Below, in pieces: positions 43,720-53,355 of a stretch of 64,000 nt of DNA. The notes beneath the pieces are model-generated. The model ran no database searches. It was not told the DNA's origin and saw only the letters and a list, made by a program, of their open reading frames with translations. The position numbers and the translations under genes were made by a program. This DNA is from JAGRKR01 sp041397725 (GTDB lineage: Bacteria; Pseudomonadota; Alphaproteobacteria; Rhizobiales; Hyphomicrobiaceae): NCBI GenBank assembly GCA_041397725.1, contig JAWKVZ010000007.1, positions 195,417 through 259,416 of the forward strand. The letters run 5' to 3'. The stretch's first letter is position 1. Each line of letters begins with the position of its first letter.

Positions 43720-44673
43720 ATGCGCACGTATCTCGATTTCGAGAAGCCGATTGCCGAGCTCGAGAGCAAGGTCGCGGAGCTGCGATCGCTCACTGGCGAC
43801 GACAACTCGGTGTCCATCGCCGAGGAAATCGAGACGCTCCAGGCCAAGGCCGAGACGGCGCTGGTCGAGACCTACGCCAAGTTGACGCCCTGGCAGAAGA
43901 CGCAGGTCGCCAGGCATCCCGACCGGCCCCACTGTCTCGACTACGTCAAGGCGCTGATCGACGACTTCACGCCCCTGGCAGGCGACCGCTATTTCGGTGA
44001 GGACGAGGCCATCATGGGCGGTGTCGGCCGATTCCGCGGCCGCGATGTCGCCGTGCTCGGCCATGAGAAGGGCACGGATACCGAGAGCCGCATCCGCCAC
44101 AACTTCGGCATGGCGCGACCGGAAGGCTATCGCAAGGCCGTGCGCCTGATGAACCTGGCGGACAAGTTCTCGCTGCCGGTGCTGACGTTCATCGACACGG
44201 CCGGCGCCTTCCCCGGAGTCGAGGCGGAGGAGCGGGGCCAGTCCGAGGCCATCGCCCGCTCGACGGACTGCTGCCTGGCGCTGGGCGTGCCGCTGATCTC
44301 GCTTGTCATTGGCGAGGGCGGCTCGGGAGGCGCGGTGGCGATCGCAACGGCCAATCGCGTGCTGATGATGGAGCATGCCATCTACACGGTTGCGTCACCG
44401 GAGGCCGCAGCATCAATTCTGTGGCGCGATTCGACCCGTGCCATCGATGCCGCCACGAGCATGAAGATTACGGCGCAGGACCTGCTCCAGCTCGGCGTCA
44501 TCGACGTCATCGTGCGCGAGCCGGTCGGTGGAGCCCATCGCGACAAGCCCGGGGCCATATCGGCGGCAGCCGATGCGATCGCCAAGGCGCTCGTGGAATT
44601 CGACGATATGCAGGCAGCCGAAATCCGCGCGCAGCGTCACGAAAAGTTCCTGTCGATCGGCCGTACGCTCTGA
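43720..44673 (+). CDS. accA: Acetyl-CoA carboxylase carboxyltransferase subunit alpha
   Basis: Part of the carboxyltransferase making malonyl-CoA for fatty-acid synthesis. 317 residues from the ATG at 43720 (GCAGGG ahead; the frame is open for 23 further codons). MRTYLDFEKPIAELE start, RHPDRPHCLDYV, GMARPEGYRKAVRLM, FIDTAGAFPGVEAEERGQ, GEGGSGGA and SPEAAASILWRD are all AccA signatures. Convergent with the nitronate monooxygenase-like gene. Confidence 0.97.
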   Translation: MRTYLDFEKPIAELESKVAELRSLTGDDNSVSIAEEIETLQAKAETALVETYAKLTPWQKTQVARHPDRPHCLDYVKALIDDFTPLAGDRYFGEDEAIMGGVGRFRGRDVAVLGHEKGTDTESRIRHNFGMARPEGYRKAVRLMNLADKFSLPVLTFIDTAGAFPGVEAEERGQSEAIARSTDCCLALGVPLISLVIGEGGSGGAVAIATANRVLMMEHAIYTVASPEAAASILWRDSTRAIDAATSMKITAQDLLQLGVIDVIVREPVGGAHRDKPGAISAAADAIAKALVEFDDMQAAEIRAQRHEKFLSIGRTL

Positions 44674-44708
44674 CGCGAGAGCCTTGCGCACGGGCTTAGA
44701 CCGCGCTG

Positions 44709-45704
44709 TCAGTCGAGACACATCCCGGAAACGCGCCGGGTGGCTGCAACGGCCTCTTCCAGCATCTGCGCGTAGATGGCGGCGACCGGCTTCACCTCGT
44801 CGGCGAAGACCGCCGATTGGCCCATGGACAACAGGCCGCGGTTCCAGTCACCCGTCTCGTAGGCGACCTTGGCCTCGGTGCCCGCCGCGAATGGGCGGTA
44901 GGCGTCGAAGTCCTTGACGCCCTCGGCCTCGAGGCTGGCGACGGCCTGGGCCGCCTGATTGTCGATCACGCGATAGGTGTTGCGGAACGTCTGCATGACC
45001 AGGCGTGAGCCGGTCTCGTCGCTCTCGACGATCTTCTGCTTGTAGGCGCCGTGCGCCCAGATCTCGCTGGCAACCGTCATCCGCGTGCCGAGCACGACCG
45101 CCTCGGCCCCCATGGCGAGCGCCGCCGCGACCTGGCTGCCATGGCCGATACCGCCGCCGATCGCCACCGGCAGCGGCACCGAGCGCGTAGCCTGGACCGT
45201 CTGCACGATGCTGCCGATCATCTGCATGCCGGGATGGCCGCCGCATTCCGCGCCCACCACGCAGACGGCGTCGATGTCGAGTTTGGCGGCGCTGATCGCG
45301 TGCCGCACGGTGGAGACCTTGTGCATGATCGTGCAGCCGGCATCCTTGAGGCGAGGCACGACGTCCTTTGGGGGAATGCCGGAGGTCTCGATGAGACGCA
45401 CGCCCTCCTCGAGCAGGATCGGGATGTGCGTTTCGAAAATGCGATTCTCCTCCGGGCGTGTCGACATGTAGACGTTGACGCCGAAGGGCTTGCCGCCTGT
45501 GAGGTCGCGGCATTTCTGCAGCTCGGCCCGGAAGGCGCCGGGGTCTGGAAAGGTGCGGACGGTCATGAAGCCCATGCCGCCCGCGTTGACGCTCGCCGCG
45601 ACGTAACCGGCATCGGAAAGCCACATCAGGCCGCCGCAGAGGATCGGGTGGCGGATGGCGAACAGCTCGGTGATGCGAGTCTTGAAGTGCTGGCGTTCGA
45701 TCAT
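44709..45704 (-). CDS. Nitronate monooxygenase / NPD-like flavoprotein
   Basis: FMN-dependent TIM-barrel enzyme of the 2-nitropropane dioxygenase family. 331 residues from the ATG at 45704; the frame runs much further upstream, but that part overlaps the preceding SDR in another frame. ITELFAIRHPILCGGLMWLS, VVGAECGGHPG, GGGIGHGSQVAAALAMGAEAVVLGTR (phosphate-binding region) are family marks. Last gene of the five-gene minus-strand operon. Nitroalkane activity is not assured; several family members act on acyl-CoA or enoyl substrates. Confidence 0.88.
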   Translation of the reverse strand: MIERQHFKTRITELFAIRHPILCGGLMWLSDAGYVAASVNAGGMGFMTVRTFPDPGAFRAELQKCRDLTGGKPFGVNVYMSTRPEENRIFETHIPILLEEGVRLIETSGIPPKDVVPRLKDAGCTIMHKVSTVRHAISAAKLDIDAVCVVGAECGGHPGMQMIGSIVQTVQATRSVPLPVAIGGGIGHGSQVAAALAMGAEAVVLGTRMTVASEIWAHGAYKQKIVESDETGSRLVMQTFRNTYRVIDNQAAQAVASLEAEGVKDFDAYRPFAAGTEAKVAYETGDWNRGLLSMGQSAVFADEVKPVAAIYAQMLEEAVAATRRVSGMCLD

Positions 45705-45745
45705 GCGTGGCCCTGCTCGTGTTGCCGGTTGTCGTGGCTTTCGGA

Positions 45746-46468
45746 TCAGGCCATCAGGTTGCCGACGGACAGGCCGCCGCAGACATAGAGCACCTGGCCC
45801 GTCGTGTAGCCGGCCTTGTCCGAGAGGAAGTAGGCGCATGCTTCTGCGATCTCGTCCACGTGACCCATGCGCTGCATTGGTACGGTCGCGATGAAATTGC
45901 GATACTTCTCCGAGCCGGGCGGGTGATTGCCGAGAAACATCTCGGTCTCGATCGGACCGGGCGCAACGCAGTTGACGGTGATGCCGTCGGCGACGACCTC
46001 GAGGGCCACGGTGCGGCTCAAGGAAACGAGGCCTGCCTTGCTCATGCCGTAGAGCGCCCGCTCGGGCCGGCCGAGCCCGGCCCGGCTCGTGACGTTGACG
46101 ATGCGTCCGAATTTCGCCGCGCGCATGGCCGGCAGCACCGCCTGCATGCATTGCAGGGCCGAGCGGACGTTGATGGCCATGACCCGCTCGAAATCGGCGT
46201 CCGTCATGTCGTCGAGCTTCTGGGCATGGCTGATGCCGGCGTTGTTGACGAGACGCGTGATCCGGTAACGTCCGGCGATCTCGGCCAGCGCCGCGGCGGA
46301 GGCGGCCTCATCCTGGAAGTCGGCGGTGTAGAAGTCTCCGTCGAATCCGCCCTTGGGCTTCGATCTGGCCATTCCCACGACATGGTGTCCCTGTCGCGCC
46401 AGCAGGTCGGCGAGGGCCCGGCCGATGCCGCGGCTGGCTCCCGTCACGAGCGTCGCTTGCTTGTCCAT
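45746..46468 (-). CDS. SDR-family oxidoreductase, paralogue 1
   Basis: 240 residues; TAAGGAG precedes the ATG. TGASRGIGRALAD cofactor loop, NNAGIS, VTSRAGLG (serine), YGMSKAGLVS (Y-x3-K), PGPIETEMFL. Very close in length and wording to the next gene upstream (shared TLVTGxSRGIGRA, VNCxAPGPIETE and TTGQVLYxCGG), so a recent tandem duplication. The unusual ending QVLYVCGGLSVGNLM lacks the DGG signature. Probably a 3-hydroxyacyl or 3-oxoacyl reductase-type step. Confidence 0.9.
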   Translation of the reverse strand: MDKQATLVTGASRGIGRALADLLARQGHHVVGMARSKPKGGFDGDFYTADFQDEAASAAALAEIAGRYRITRLVNNAGISHAQKLDDMTDADFERVMAINVRSALQCMQAVLPAMRAAKFGRIVNVTSRAGLGRPERALYGMSKAGLVSLSRTVALEVVADGITVNCVAPGPIETEMFLGNHPPGSEKYRNFIATVPMQRMGHVDEIAEACAYFLSDKAGYTTGQVLYVCGGLSVGNLMA

Positions 46469-46512
46469 GCGGTCTCCTTACTGGCTCCGGCTGTCGTGCA
46501 ACGGCCGATCCG

Positions 46513-47235
46513 TCAAATCGGGGCGAGACCGGCGGTCATGCCGCCGCAGATGTAGAGCACCTGGCCCGTCGTGAAGCCCGATTCCACCGAGAGGAAGTAG
46601 GCGGCTGCGGCTGCGATGTCCTGCGGCGTGCCGAGGCGACCGACCGGCACGCGCGCCTCGAAGGCGCGCCTCATGTCCGGATTGGCGGCGTTGTTGCGGG
46701 TGAAAAGCTCGGTCTCGATGGGGCCGGGCGCGATGCAGTTGACCGTGATGCCGTCGGCCGCCAGCTCCAGAGCCGCGGCCCGCGTGAAGCAGCCGAGTGC
46801 GCCCTTCGAGATGGCGTAGGACGAGCGCCCTTCCTTGCCGAGCGCGGCGCGGCTGCCGATGTTGAGCACGCGCCCGAAGCGCGCCTCCCGCATGGCCGGC
46901 AGGCAGGCCTGCAGACACTGCATGGCGGCCCGCACGTTGACGTCGAGCACAGCGGCGAGGTCCGCCGTCTTGATCTGCTCGACGGGGGCCATGCGCCCGA
47001 TTCCGGCATTATTGACGAGCCGCACCACCTTGTGCCGCGCCGTGATCTCGGCCATTGCGGCTCTCGTCGCCTCGCCGTCGCCGAGGTCCACGGCATGATG
47101 CTCGCCGGGGAAATAGCCCTCCGGCTTCGAGCGGGACAGCCCGATGATGGTCTGACCGCTCCGCGCGAGCCGCTCGGCGATCGCCCGGCCGATGCCGCGA
47201 CTGACGCCCGTCACCAGGGTTGCCGTCCCGTCCAT
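46513..47235 (-). CDS. SDR-family oxidoreductase, paralogue 2
   Basis: 240 residues; AAAGGAG eight bases before the ATG. TGVSRGIGRAIAE, NNAGIG, IGSRAALG, YAISKGALGC, and the ending QVLYICGGMTAG. Same length and block pattern as paralogue 1, with 44 nt between the two. Both probably act in the same pathway, perhaps on consecutive or stereochemically different substrates. Confidence 0.9.
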   Translation of the reverse strand: MDGTATLVTGVSRGIGRAIAERLARSGQTIIGLSRSKPEGYFPGEHHAVDLGDGEATRAAMAEITARHKVVRLVNNAGIGRMAPVEQIKTADLAAVLDVNVRAAMQCLQACLPAMREARFGRVLNIGSRAALGKEGRSSYAISKGALGCFTRAAALELAADGITVNCIAPGPIETELFTRNNAANPDMRRAFEARVPVGRLGTPQDIAAAAAYFLSVESGFTTGQVLYICGGMTAGLAPI

Positions 47236-47261
47236 AGCAGGTCTCCTTTGACAGGCTCGTC

Positions 47262-48911
47262 TCAGTTGCCGAGATCGGCAAGGTTGGCGAACGGGCTGAT
47301 GTGCTCGAGGGTGGTGTGCACGTCGACCACGACGGGGCCCTCCGTCTCCAGCGCCTCCGCCACGATCTCGGCGGCCTCCTCGATGGTCGATATGGTGAGC
47401 CCGGTAGCACCGAATGACTCAGCCATGCGGGCGAAGTCGGGGTTCTGCAGCTCGGTGCCGTGGACACGTCCCTTGTAGGACTTCTCCTGGTGCATTCGGA
47501 TGGTGCCGTAGCTGCCGTTGTTCGAGACGAACACCTTGATAGGCACGCCGTACTGCACGGCCGTGGCCAGCTCGCTCCCCGTCATGAGCATGCCGCCGTC
47601 GCCGATGAAGGTGATGACCGTGCGATCCGGATGGCGCAGTCCTGCCGCCACGGCAGCCGGCATGCCGAGCCCCATGGCGCCGCCGACCGTGCCGACCATG
47701 AGGTGCTTGCCGGAGAAGGGGAAATGACGATGCAGCCAGCCGGAGAAGTTTCCGGCGTCGGTGATGAAGATCGTGTCGTCGGCGACCTTGCCGACCAGTG
47801 CGGCGACAATGGCCCCCATGTCGAGCAGGCCATCTTTTGGCGCAGCCCACGGCATCGCCGCCGCGACGGGCGCATGCAGTCGCTCGATCCACGCCTTGCG
47901 CGCCGCTGGCGCGGTCGAGGAGCGGCCGGCGAGCGCGCGAAGAAAGGCGGTCGCGTCGGCGACGATGGGCAGCTCGGTGCGGAACTCGCGACCGATCTTG
48001 CCGGGGTCGTCGTAGACGTGGATCAGCGGCTGGCGGGGCACCGGCGTCGCCGGGAACGTATAGCCCTGCGTGGTCACCTCGCCGAGGCGCGTGCCGACGG
48101 CCAGGATGAGATCGGACTCCGCGAAGCGGTCGACCATGGGCTTCGGGATCTTGAAGCCGAGATGCCCGACATAGTTGGGATGCGCGTTCGGGAAGAGGTC
48201 CTGGCGCTTGAAGGTCAAAGCCACGGGCAGGGCGTGAGCTTCCGACGCCGCCAGCAGCGCGGCGCGCCCTTCCGGCGAGCCGACACCACCGCCCGCGATC
48301 ACGAGCGGGCGCTCCGAGCGCGCCAGCCGCGCCACGACATCTTCGAGTGCTTCGGCGCCCGAAGCGACGCGAGGCGCCGCGATAGGCTCGATCACTTCGG
48401 CCGACGTCATGTCCTCGAGCATGTCTTCCGGCAGCACGATCACGACCGGACCCGGCGTCGGCGCCTTGGCGACGGCGTAAGCGCGCGCCAGGATCTCGGG
48501 AATGCGATCGGCGTCGTCGATCACCCACACGCCCTTGGCCATGTCCGAGAAGGTCTTGGCGTAGTCGACCTCCTGGAAGGAACGCCGGCCGACTTCGGCG
48601 CGCGGCACCTGCCCGATGAAGAGGATGAGCGGCACGGCGTCCTGCTCGGCCACGTGCACGGCGATCGAGGCGTTGGTTGCACCGGGGCCGCGGCTGACGA
48701 AGACGATGCCCGGCTGGCCGGATACCTTGGCGTCGGCCAGGCCCATGAAGCCGGCGCCGCCCTCGTGGCGACAGATGACGGTCTCGATCGCATTGCGGTC
48801 GTGGAGCGCATCGAGAACGGCGAGATAGCTCTCGCCGGGGACACAGAAGACACGGTCGGTGCCGTGCTGGGCGAGGCAGTCGACGAGCAGATCGGCGGCG
48901 CGGCGGGCCAT
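47262..48911 (-). CDS. Thiamine diphosphate-dependent acetolactate synthase-like enzyme
   Basis: 549 residues with AGGAGC before the ATG. N-terminal PYR domain with the catalytic glutamate in CRHEGGAGFMG (about E50) and VSRGPGATNASIAVH; middle domain with an FAD-pocket-like fold; C-terminal PP domain with the ThDP motif GDGGMLMTGSELATA ... NNGSYGTIR. It is too short and lacks a nearby small subunit, so a catabolic role (2-hydroxyacyl or 2-oxoacid chemistry) is more likely than branched-chain amino-acid synthesis. It lies between SDR genes in the operon. Substrate not readable. Confidence 0.88.
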   Translation of the reverse strand: MARRAADLLVDCLAQHGTDRVFCVPGESYLAVLDALHDRNAIETVICRHEGGAGFMGLADAKVSGQPGIVFVSRGPGATNASIAVHVAEQDAVPLILFIGQVPRAEVGRRSFQEVDYAKTFSDMAKGVWVIDDADRIPEILARAYAVAKAPTPGPVVIVLPEDMLEDMTSAEVIEPIAAPRVASGAEALEDVVARLARSERPLVIAGGGVGSPEGRAALLAASEAHALPVALTFKRQDLFPNAHPNYVGHLGFKIPKPMVDRFAESDLILAVGTRLGEVTTQGYTFPATPVPRQPLIHVYDDPGKIGREFRTELPIVADATAFLRALAGRSSTAPAARKAWIERLHAPVAAAMPWAAPKDGLLDMGAIVAALVGKVADDTIFITDAGNFSGWLHRHFPFSGKHLMVGTVGGAMGLGMPAAVAAGLRHPDRTVITFIGDGGMLMTGSELATAVQYGVPIKVFVSNNGSYGTIRMHQEKSYKGRVHGTELQNPDFARMAESFGATGLTISTIEEAAEIVAEALETEGPVVVDVHTTLEHISPFANLADLGN

Positions 48912-48979
48912 GGACTATGCTCCTGGAGCTCGGGCCTGGTCTGGGAAAGGGCGGCCTCGGCTGGTTGCAGACGGCGCGG

Positions 48980-49744
48980 TCACGTGGTGCGGCCGCAATC
49001 GACGACGATGGTCTGGCCGGTGATTGCCTGCTGCGCGCACAGGAAGATCATGGTCTCGGCGATATCGTCCGCCTCGACGAAGCGGCGCAGCGGCGCGGCC
49101 TCGGCATAGCGCGCCTTGCGCTCGGGCGGCCAGGGATCGGTCCATGGCGTGCGCGTCAGACCCGGGGCGACCGCGTTGACGCGGATCTCCGGGCCGAGCG
49201 CCCGCGCGAGGTTGCGGGTGAGATTGATCAGTGCGGCCTTGGCTGCGCTGTAGGCGAGGGAGGAGCCCGCGCCGCCGATGCCGAGTCCCGCGATGGAGGC
49301 GGTGGAGACGATGCAGCCGCGGCTGGCCTTCAGGGCCGGCGCGGCGGCGCGCGTGCAGCGGAACGGACCCACCAGATTGGTCGCCAGGATCTTCGTCCAG
49401 AACTCCTCGGTCATGGCGTCGAGATCGGGAAAGGGAATGGGCTCCACCGTCAGCGACGTGCCGGCATTGTTGATCAGGATATCGAGACCACCGAGGTCGT
49501 CGATGGCCTGGCCGACCATGTTCTCGGCCGATGCGGGATCGGAAACGTCGCCTGCGGCGCCGATGACCGTATTGCTGGATTTGCGCAGCGTCTCCAGCGT
49601 CGCCTTGGCCTTGTCGTCGCCGGGCAGATGGTTGATCGCGACCTGTGCGCCGCAGCGCAGCAGCGCCTTCGTCGTAGCGAGTCCAATTCCGGACGCTCCG
49701 CCGGTGACGAGCGCGCGCTTACCAGTGAAATCAGCCGTGATCAT
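48980..49744 (-). CDS. SDR-family oxidoreductase, first gene of the catabolic operon
   Basis: 254 residues. TGGASGIGLATTKAL, NNAGTS, STASIAGLG, YSAAKAALINL (Y-x3-K), NAVAPGLTRTPW, and end TGQTIVVDCGRTT. It is distinct from the two 240-residue SDRs downstream. Leads the minus-strand operon, divergent from the first TAXI SBP gene 369 nt away, which suggests shared control of uptake and catabolism. Confidence 0.9.
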   Translation of the reverse strand: MITADFTGKRALVTGGASGIGLATTKALLRCGAQVAINHLPGDDKAKATLETLRKSSNTVIGAAGDVSDPASAENMVGQAIDDLGGLDILINNAGTSLTVEPIPFPDLDAMTEEFWTKILATNLVGPFRCTRAAAPALKASRGCIVSTASIAGLGIGGAGSSLAYSAAKAALINLTRNLARALGPEIRVNAVAPGLTRTPWTDPWPPERKARYAEAAPLRRFVEADDIAETMIFLCAQQAITGQTIVVDCGRTT

Positions 49745-50113
49745 GTGGGGGTACGAGCTCCGATGCAGGGTCGAGGCAGCTCACCGTGTGCCATGCCTGG
49801 AGCTCGCTCGCCCTGGTCCTCGGACCCGAGAGGCGTCGGCGCAATCGACGCGCGTTCGCTGCCGCATCCCGACGAGCGGCCCGATCGGCACCGCCGGTCT
49901 CGCCACTGCTCCGGCAGTGGTCGTTTCGAGCTGCACGGAGCCGGTCTGGCATCAACACAAAGGTGAAGATCAATAGAGTTGGCGAGGATAGGTGAAGCGG
50001 TTATCGTTCGCAATCACGTTCAGCGATCGAAAAGACTGAACGAAGAGGGCGGATCGTCGATGCAATCGAAATCGATCCCCCCCGGAGGAACAAAGCCCAA
50101 GGGAGAACGTCAC
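49745..50113. promoter_or_regulatory. Divergent control region between the catabolic operon and TRAP-TAXI unit 1
   Basis: 369 bases. The inverted repeat CGTTCAG (50017-50023) / CTGAACG (50036-50042), with a 12-nt spacer, is a possible operator or leader hairpin. A GGGAG ribosome-binding site at 50101-50105 serves the SBP. No regulator gene lies beside it. Confidence 0.45.
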
Positions 50114-51271
50114 ATGAAAACACCCTCGACTCGTATTGCCATTGCGGTGGCTGCATCGCTCGGCTTGCCGATGGCGAGCGCCTCGGCGGCAGAGGTCAAA
50201 CTGCCGAAAGCCATCTCGTGGACCGCGTACGGCACGACGTCGTCCGGCTATGCGCAGTCCGTCGGTCTCGGGCAGATGCTGAAGAAGCGCTTCGGCGTCG
50301 ATCTGCGGATCATTCCGGGCAAGAACGATGTGTCGCGCATGGCGCCGATGAGGGTCGGCCAGACGCAGATCTGCGCCTGTGGCATCGCGGCCTATTTTGC
50401 CCAGGAAGGCGTGCTGATGTTCGCCGAGAAGTCCTGGGGTCCGCAGCGCATCTACAATCTCTTCAACAACGTCGGGCGTAACGGCCAGCAGGCCATGACG
50501 GCGGCCGACGCTGGCATCCTCAAGGTGTCGGATCTCAAGGGCAAGCGCGTCACCTTCGTGAAGGGTGCGCCGGCGCTCAACACCAACATGACGGCCATGC
50601 TGGCCTTCGGCGGCCTGACCTGGGCCGACGTCAAGAAGGTCGAGGTCCCCGGCTGGAAGCAGTCGATCGAAGCCGTCATCAACGGTCAGGCGGACGCCGC
50701 CTGGGGCAGCACCATCTCGAGCGCCTACGCGCAGCTCGCAGCCTCGCCGCGCGGGCTCTACTTCCCGCCGTTGCCGCACGCCGACAAGGCGGCGTGGGAT
50801 CGGGCCAAGGCCGTGGCGCCGTGGTGGGCGCCGACCAAGATCCTCGCCTACACGAAGGGCGCCAAGAACCAGGGTCCCTACGAGGGCAGCAACTATCCCT
50901 ACCCGATCTTCGTCGCCGTGAAGGGCATCTCCGACGACTTGGCGTACGGCCTGACAAAGGCGGTCATGGAGCACTACCAGGACTTCAAGGAGTCCGGCCC
51001 CGGCATGGACGGCTATCAGCTCTCCGCGCAGAACCTCGCCTACGTGTTCCCGTACCACCCGGCCGCCATCAAGTACTACAAGGAGAAGGGCGTCTGGACG
51101 GCGGCTCACGAGCAGCACAACCAGATGCTGCTGAAGCGCCAGGACGTTCTTGCCGCCGCGTGGAAGGACATGCAGGCCAAGAAGGTCGCCGACGACAAGT
51201 TCGTCGCGGAATGGCTGAAGGTGCGCGCGGCCGCGCTGAAGAAGGCCGGCATGCCGGTCATCTTCGAGTAG
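50114..51271 (+). CDS. TAXI-family TRAP transporter solute-binding protein 1
   Basis: Periplasmic substrate-binding protein for the permease that follows. 385 residues from the ATG at 50114; the long upstream extension is dismissed because the signal peptide (cut after ASASA) starts here. TAXI-type features: AYGTTSSGYAQSVGLGQML, IPGKNDVSRMAP, ACGIAAYFAQEGVLMF, LAFGGLTWADVKKVEVPG, and NYPYPIFV. The shared blocks with SBP 2 at 53.6 kb show duplication. Ligand unknown. Confidence 0.9.
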   Translation: MKTPSTRIAIAVAASLGLPMASASAAEVKLPKAISWTAYGTTSSGYAQSVGLGQMLKKRFGVDLRIIPGKNDVSRMAPMRVGQTQICACGIAAYFAQEGVLMFAEKSWGPQRIYNLFNNVGRNGQQAMTAADAGILKVSDLKGKRVTFVKGAPALNTNMTAMLAFGGLTWADVKKVEVPGWKQSIEAVINGQADAAWGSTISSAYAQLAASPRGLYFPPLPHADKAAWDRAKAVAPWWAPTKILAYTKGAKNQGPYEGSNYPYPIFVAVKGISDDLAYGLTKAVMEHYQDFKESGPGMDGYQLSAQNLAYVFPYHPAAIKYYKEKGVWTAAHEQHNQMLLKRQDVLAAAWKDMQAKKVADDKFVAEWLKVRAAALKKAGMPVIFE

Positions 51272-51304
51272 TCGACGCCAGCAATCCGGCGTGAGGCGTC
51301 AGGG

Positions 51305-51326
51305 GACCGGCCGCAAATGGCCGGTC
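51305..51326 (+). terminator. Hairpin between SBP 1 and permease 1
   Basis: GACCGGCC pairs with GGCCGGTC around a 6-nt loop in the 95-nt SBP-permease spacer. It may act as an attenuator or 3' stabiliser that lets the SBP be expressed more than its permease. Confidence 0.55.
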
Positions 51327-51366
51327 TCCGGACTCGTTTCTTCATTCCGTTCGGAAGTATCCCACC

Positions 51367-53355
51367 ATGAGCCAGTCGATGACAGCCGGCGAGGACGCCG
51401 CTGCGGCCCTCGAGGAGGCGCGCTATCGACGCCTTCCACTCGTCGCTCACCTCTGGCTCATGCTGGCGGCGATCGGTTCCGTTGCCATCTCGGTCTACGT
51501 GATCTTCGGATTGGGGAATACGTTCGGCACCTACGTGCCGCTCGAGACCGAGTACTTCTATGTGATGCTGGCACTGCTGCTGCCGCTGGCCTTCCTGCTC
51601 TATCCGCTGACCAAGGCCGGCAAGGCGCGCATCCCCATCTACGACTGGGCGCTGGCCATCGTCGCCTTCGCCGTGCCGGCCTACTTCGCGATGAAGGGCA
51701 ATGCCATTCTCAACGAGGGGTGGGAGTACACCGCACCCATCCATGCGAAGGTGATGGCCTTTCTCACCTGGGCGTTGGTGCTGGAGGCGCTGCGGCGTGC
51801 CGGCGGCACAGCGATCTTCGTCATCTGCCTCGTCGTGTCGCTCTACCCGATCTTCGGACATTTCGCGCCGGGCGCCTTCAAGGTGCAGCCCGTGGCGCCG
51901 GAAGTGACGGCCGGGTTCCACATCTTCGGAACCGAGAGCATGCTCGGCATCCCGATGAACGCCTTCGCCAACCTCGTGGTCGGGTTCCTGGTGTTCGGCG
52001 TCGCCCTGCAATTCACCGGTGGCGGCGCTTTCTTCCTCAATCTCGCCTTCTCCCTGCTCGGGCGTCGGCGCGGCGGGCCGGCCAAGGTGGCCATTTTCGC
52101 GTCGGGTCTGATGGGCTCCATGTCCGGCAGTGTCATCACCAACGTGCTGACGACCGGCGTGCTGTCCATCCCGGCCATGAAACGGGTCGGCTTCCGGCCA
52201 GCCTACGCTGGCGGCGTCGAGGCCTGCGCCTCGACGGGTGGCGTGCTGATGCCGCCGGTCATGGGCGCCACGGCCTTCGTCATGGCGACCTTCCTGGAAA
52301 TTCCCTATTCCGAGATCGTGGTCGCGGCGGCCTTCCCGTCGCTGCTCTATTACTTCGGTCTGTTCCTCCAGATCGACGCCTATTCGGCCCGCTACGGTCT
52401 GCAGGGACTGCCCGCGGAGGAGCTGCCGAGTATCGGCGAGGTGCTCCGCGACGGCTGGTACTTCATCGCTGTGTTCGTGCTGCTGATCGTCATGCTGCTC
52501 TATCTTCAGCGGGAGGCGCAGGCGCCCTATTACGCGACTGTTCTGCTGATCGCCATCAATCAGATGTCGCGCAAACATCGCTGGACGGCGAAGCGGCTCG
52601 GCGAGTTCGTCGAGGGCATCGGCAAGCTGTTCGCCGAGCTTGCCGCCATCCTCGCGGGTGTCGGTCTCATCATCGGCGCGCTGACGTTGACCGGCAAGGT
52701 CGGCAGCCTCACCTACGAGCTCGTGCGCATCGCCGGCAACGACGTGCTGATGCTGCTCGTCATGGGGGCAATCACCAGCTTCATCCTCGGCATCGGCATG
52801 ACGGTGACGGCGGCCTACCTCTTCCTCGCCGTGACTCTTGCGCCAGCGCTGGTGCAGGGCGGGCTCGACAAGGTGGCGGTGCATCTCTTCATGCTCTACT
52901 GGGGCATGATCTCCTTCATCACGCCTCCCGTGGCGCTCGGTGCTTACGCGGCCGCCTCGATCGCGAAGTCCAATCCCATGCGCACCGGCTTCGAGGCGAT
53001 GCGGCTCGGCAGCATCATCTACTTCGTGCCGTTTTTCTTCGTGCTCAATCCGGCGCTGATCGGCCGGGGCAGCGGGATGGAAGTGGCGCTCGTGCTTTCG
53101 ACGGCGATGCTCGGCATCACGCTGATCGCCGGTGGGCTTCAGGGCTACCTCTTCTTCCTCGGTCCGCTCGACGGCAACTGGCTCGCCATGCCGGGCCGCG
53201 TCCTGCTGGTGATCGGCGGGGCAATTCTGGCGTTGCCCGGCAGCAAGCAACTGGGGTTGACGCACCTCGAGCTCAATAGTGTGGCGTTGGCGATCGTGGT
53301 CGTGGGTCTCGCGTTCTCCTGGCTGGGGCGACGGCCACTGACGAAACCCGGCTGA
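51367..53355 (+). CDS. TRAP transporter fused permease subunit 1 (4TM+12TM)
   Basis: 662 residues with about 16-18 TM helices: a small-subunit-like N-terminal part (about 28-160) fused to a DctM-like large part. DctM-family phrases: GSMSGSVITNVLTTGV, FRPAYAGGVEACASTGGVLM, MPPVMGATAFVMATFLEIPY, YWGMISFITPPVALGAYAAA. Na+-driven uptake of the TAXI-bound solute is the family role. Partner of SBP 1. Confidence 0.92.
   Translation: MSQSMTAGEDAAAALEEARYRRLPLVAHLWLMLAAIGSVAISVYVIFGLGNTFGTYVPLETEYFYVMLALLLPLAFLLYPLTKAGKARIPIYDWALAIVAFAVPAYFAMKGNAILNEGWEYTAPIHAKVMAFLTWALVLEALRRAGGTAIFVICLVVSLYPIFGHFAPGAFKVQPVAPEVTAGFHIFGTESMLGIPMNAFANLVVGFLVFGVALQFTGGGAFFLNLAFSLLGRRRGGPAKVAIFASGLMGSMSGSVITNVLTTGVLSIPAMKRVGFRPAYAGGVEACASTGGVLMPPVMGATAFVMATFLEIPYSEIVVAAAFPSLLYYFGLFLQIDAYSARYGLQGLPAEELPSIGEVLRDGWYFIAVFVLLIVMLLYLQREAQAPYYATVLLIAINQMSRKHRWTAKRLGEFVEGIGKLFAELAAILAGVGLIIGALTLTGKVGSLTYELVRIAGNDVLMLLVMGAITSFILGIGMTVTAAYLFLAVTLAPALVQGGLDKVAVHLFMLYWGMISFITPPVALGAYAAASIAKSNPMRTGFEAMRLGSIIYFVPFFFVLNPALIGRGSGMEVALVLSTAMLGITLIAGGLQGYLFFLGPLDGNWLAMPGRVLLVIGGAILALPGSKQLGLTHLELNSVALAIVVVGLAFSWLGRRPLTKPG

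Noticed and set aside
49979..50113. N-terminal extension of SBP 1
   Set aside because: The signal peptide and GGGAG site place the start at 50114.
51106..53265. 719-codon minus-strand frame
   Set aside because: Antisense of the fused TRAP permease; charged composition from reversed hydrophobic codons.
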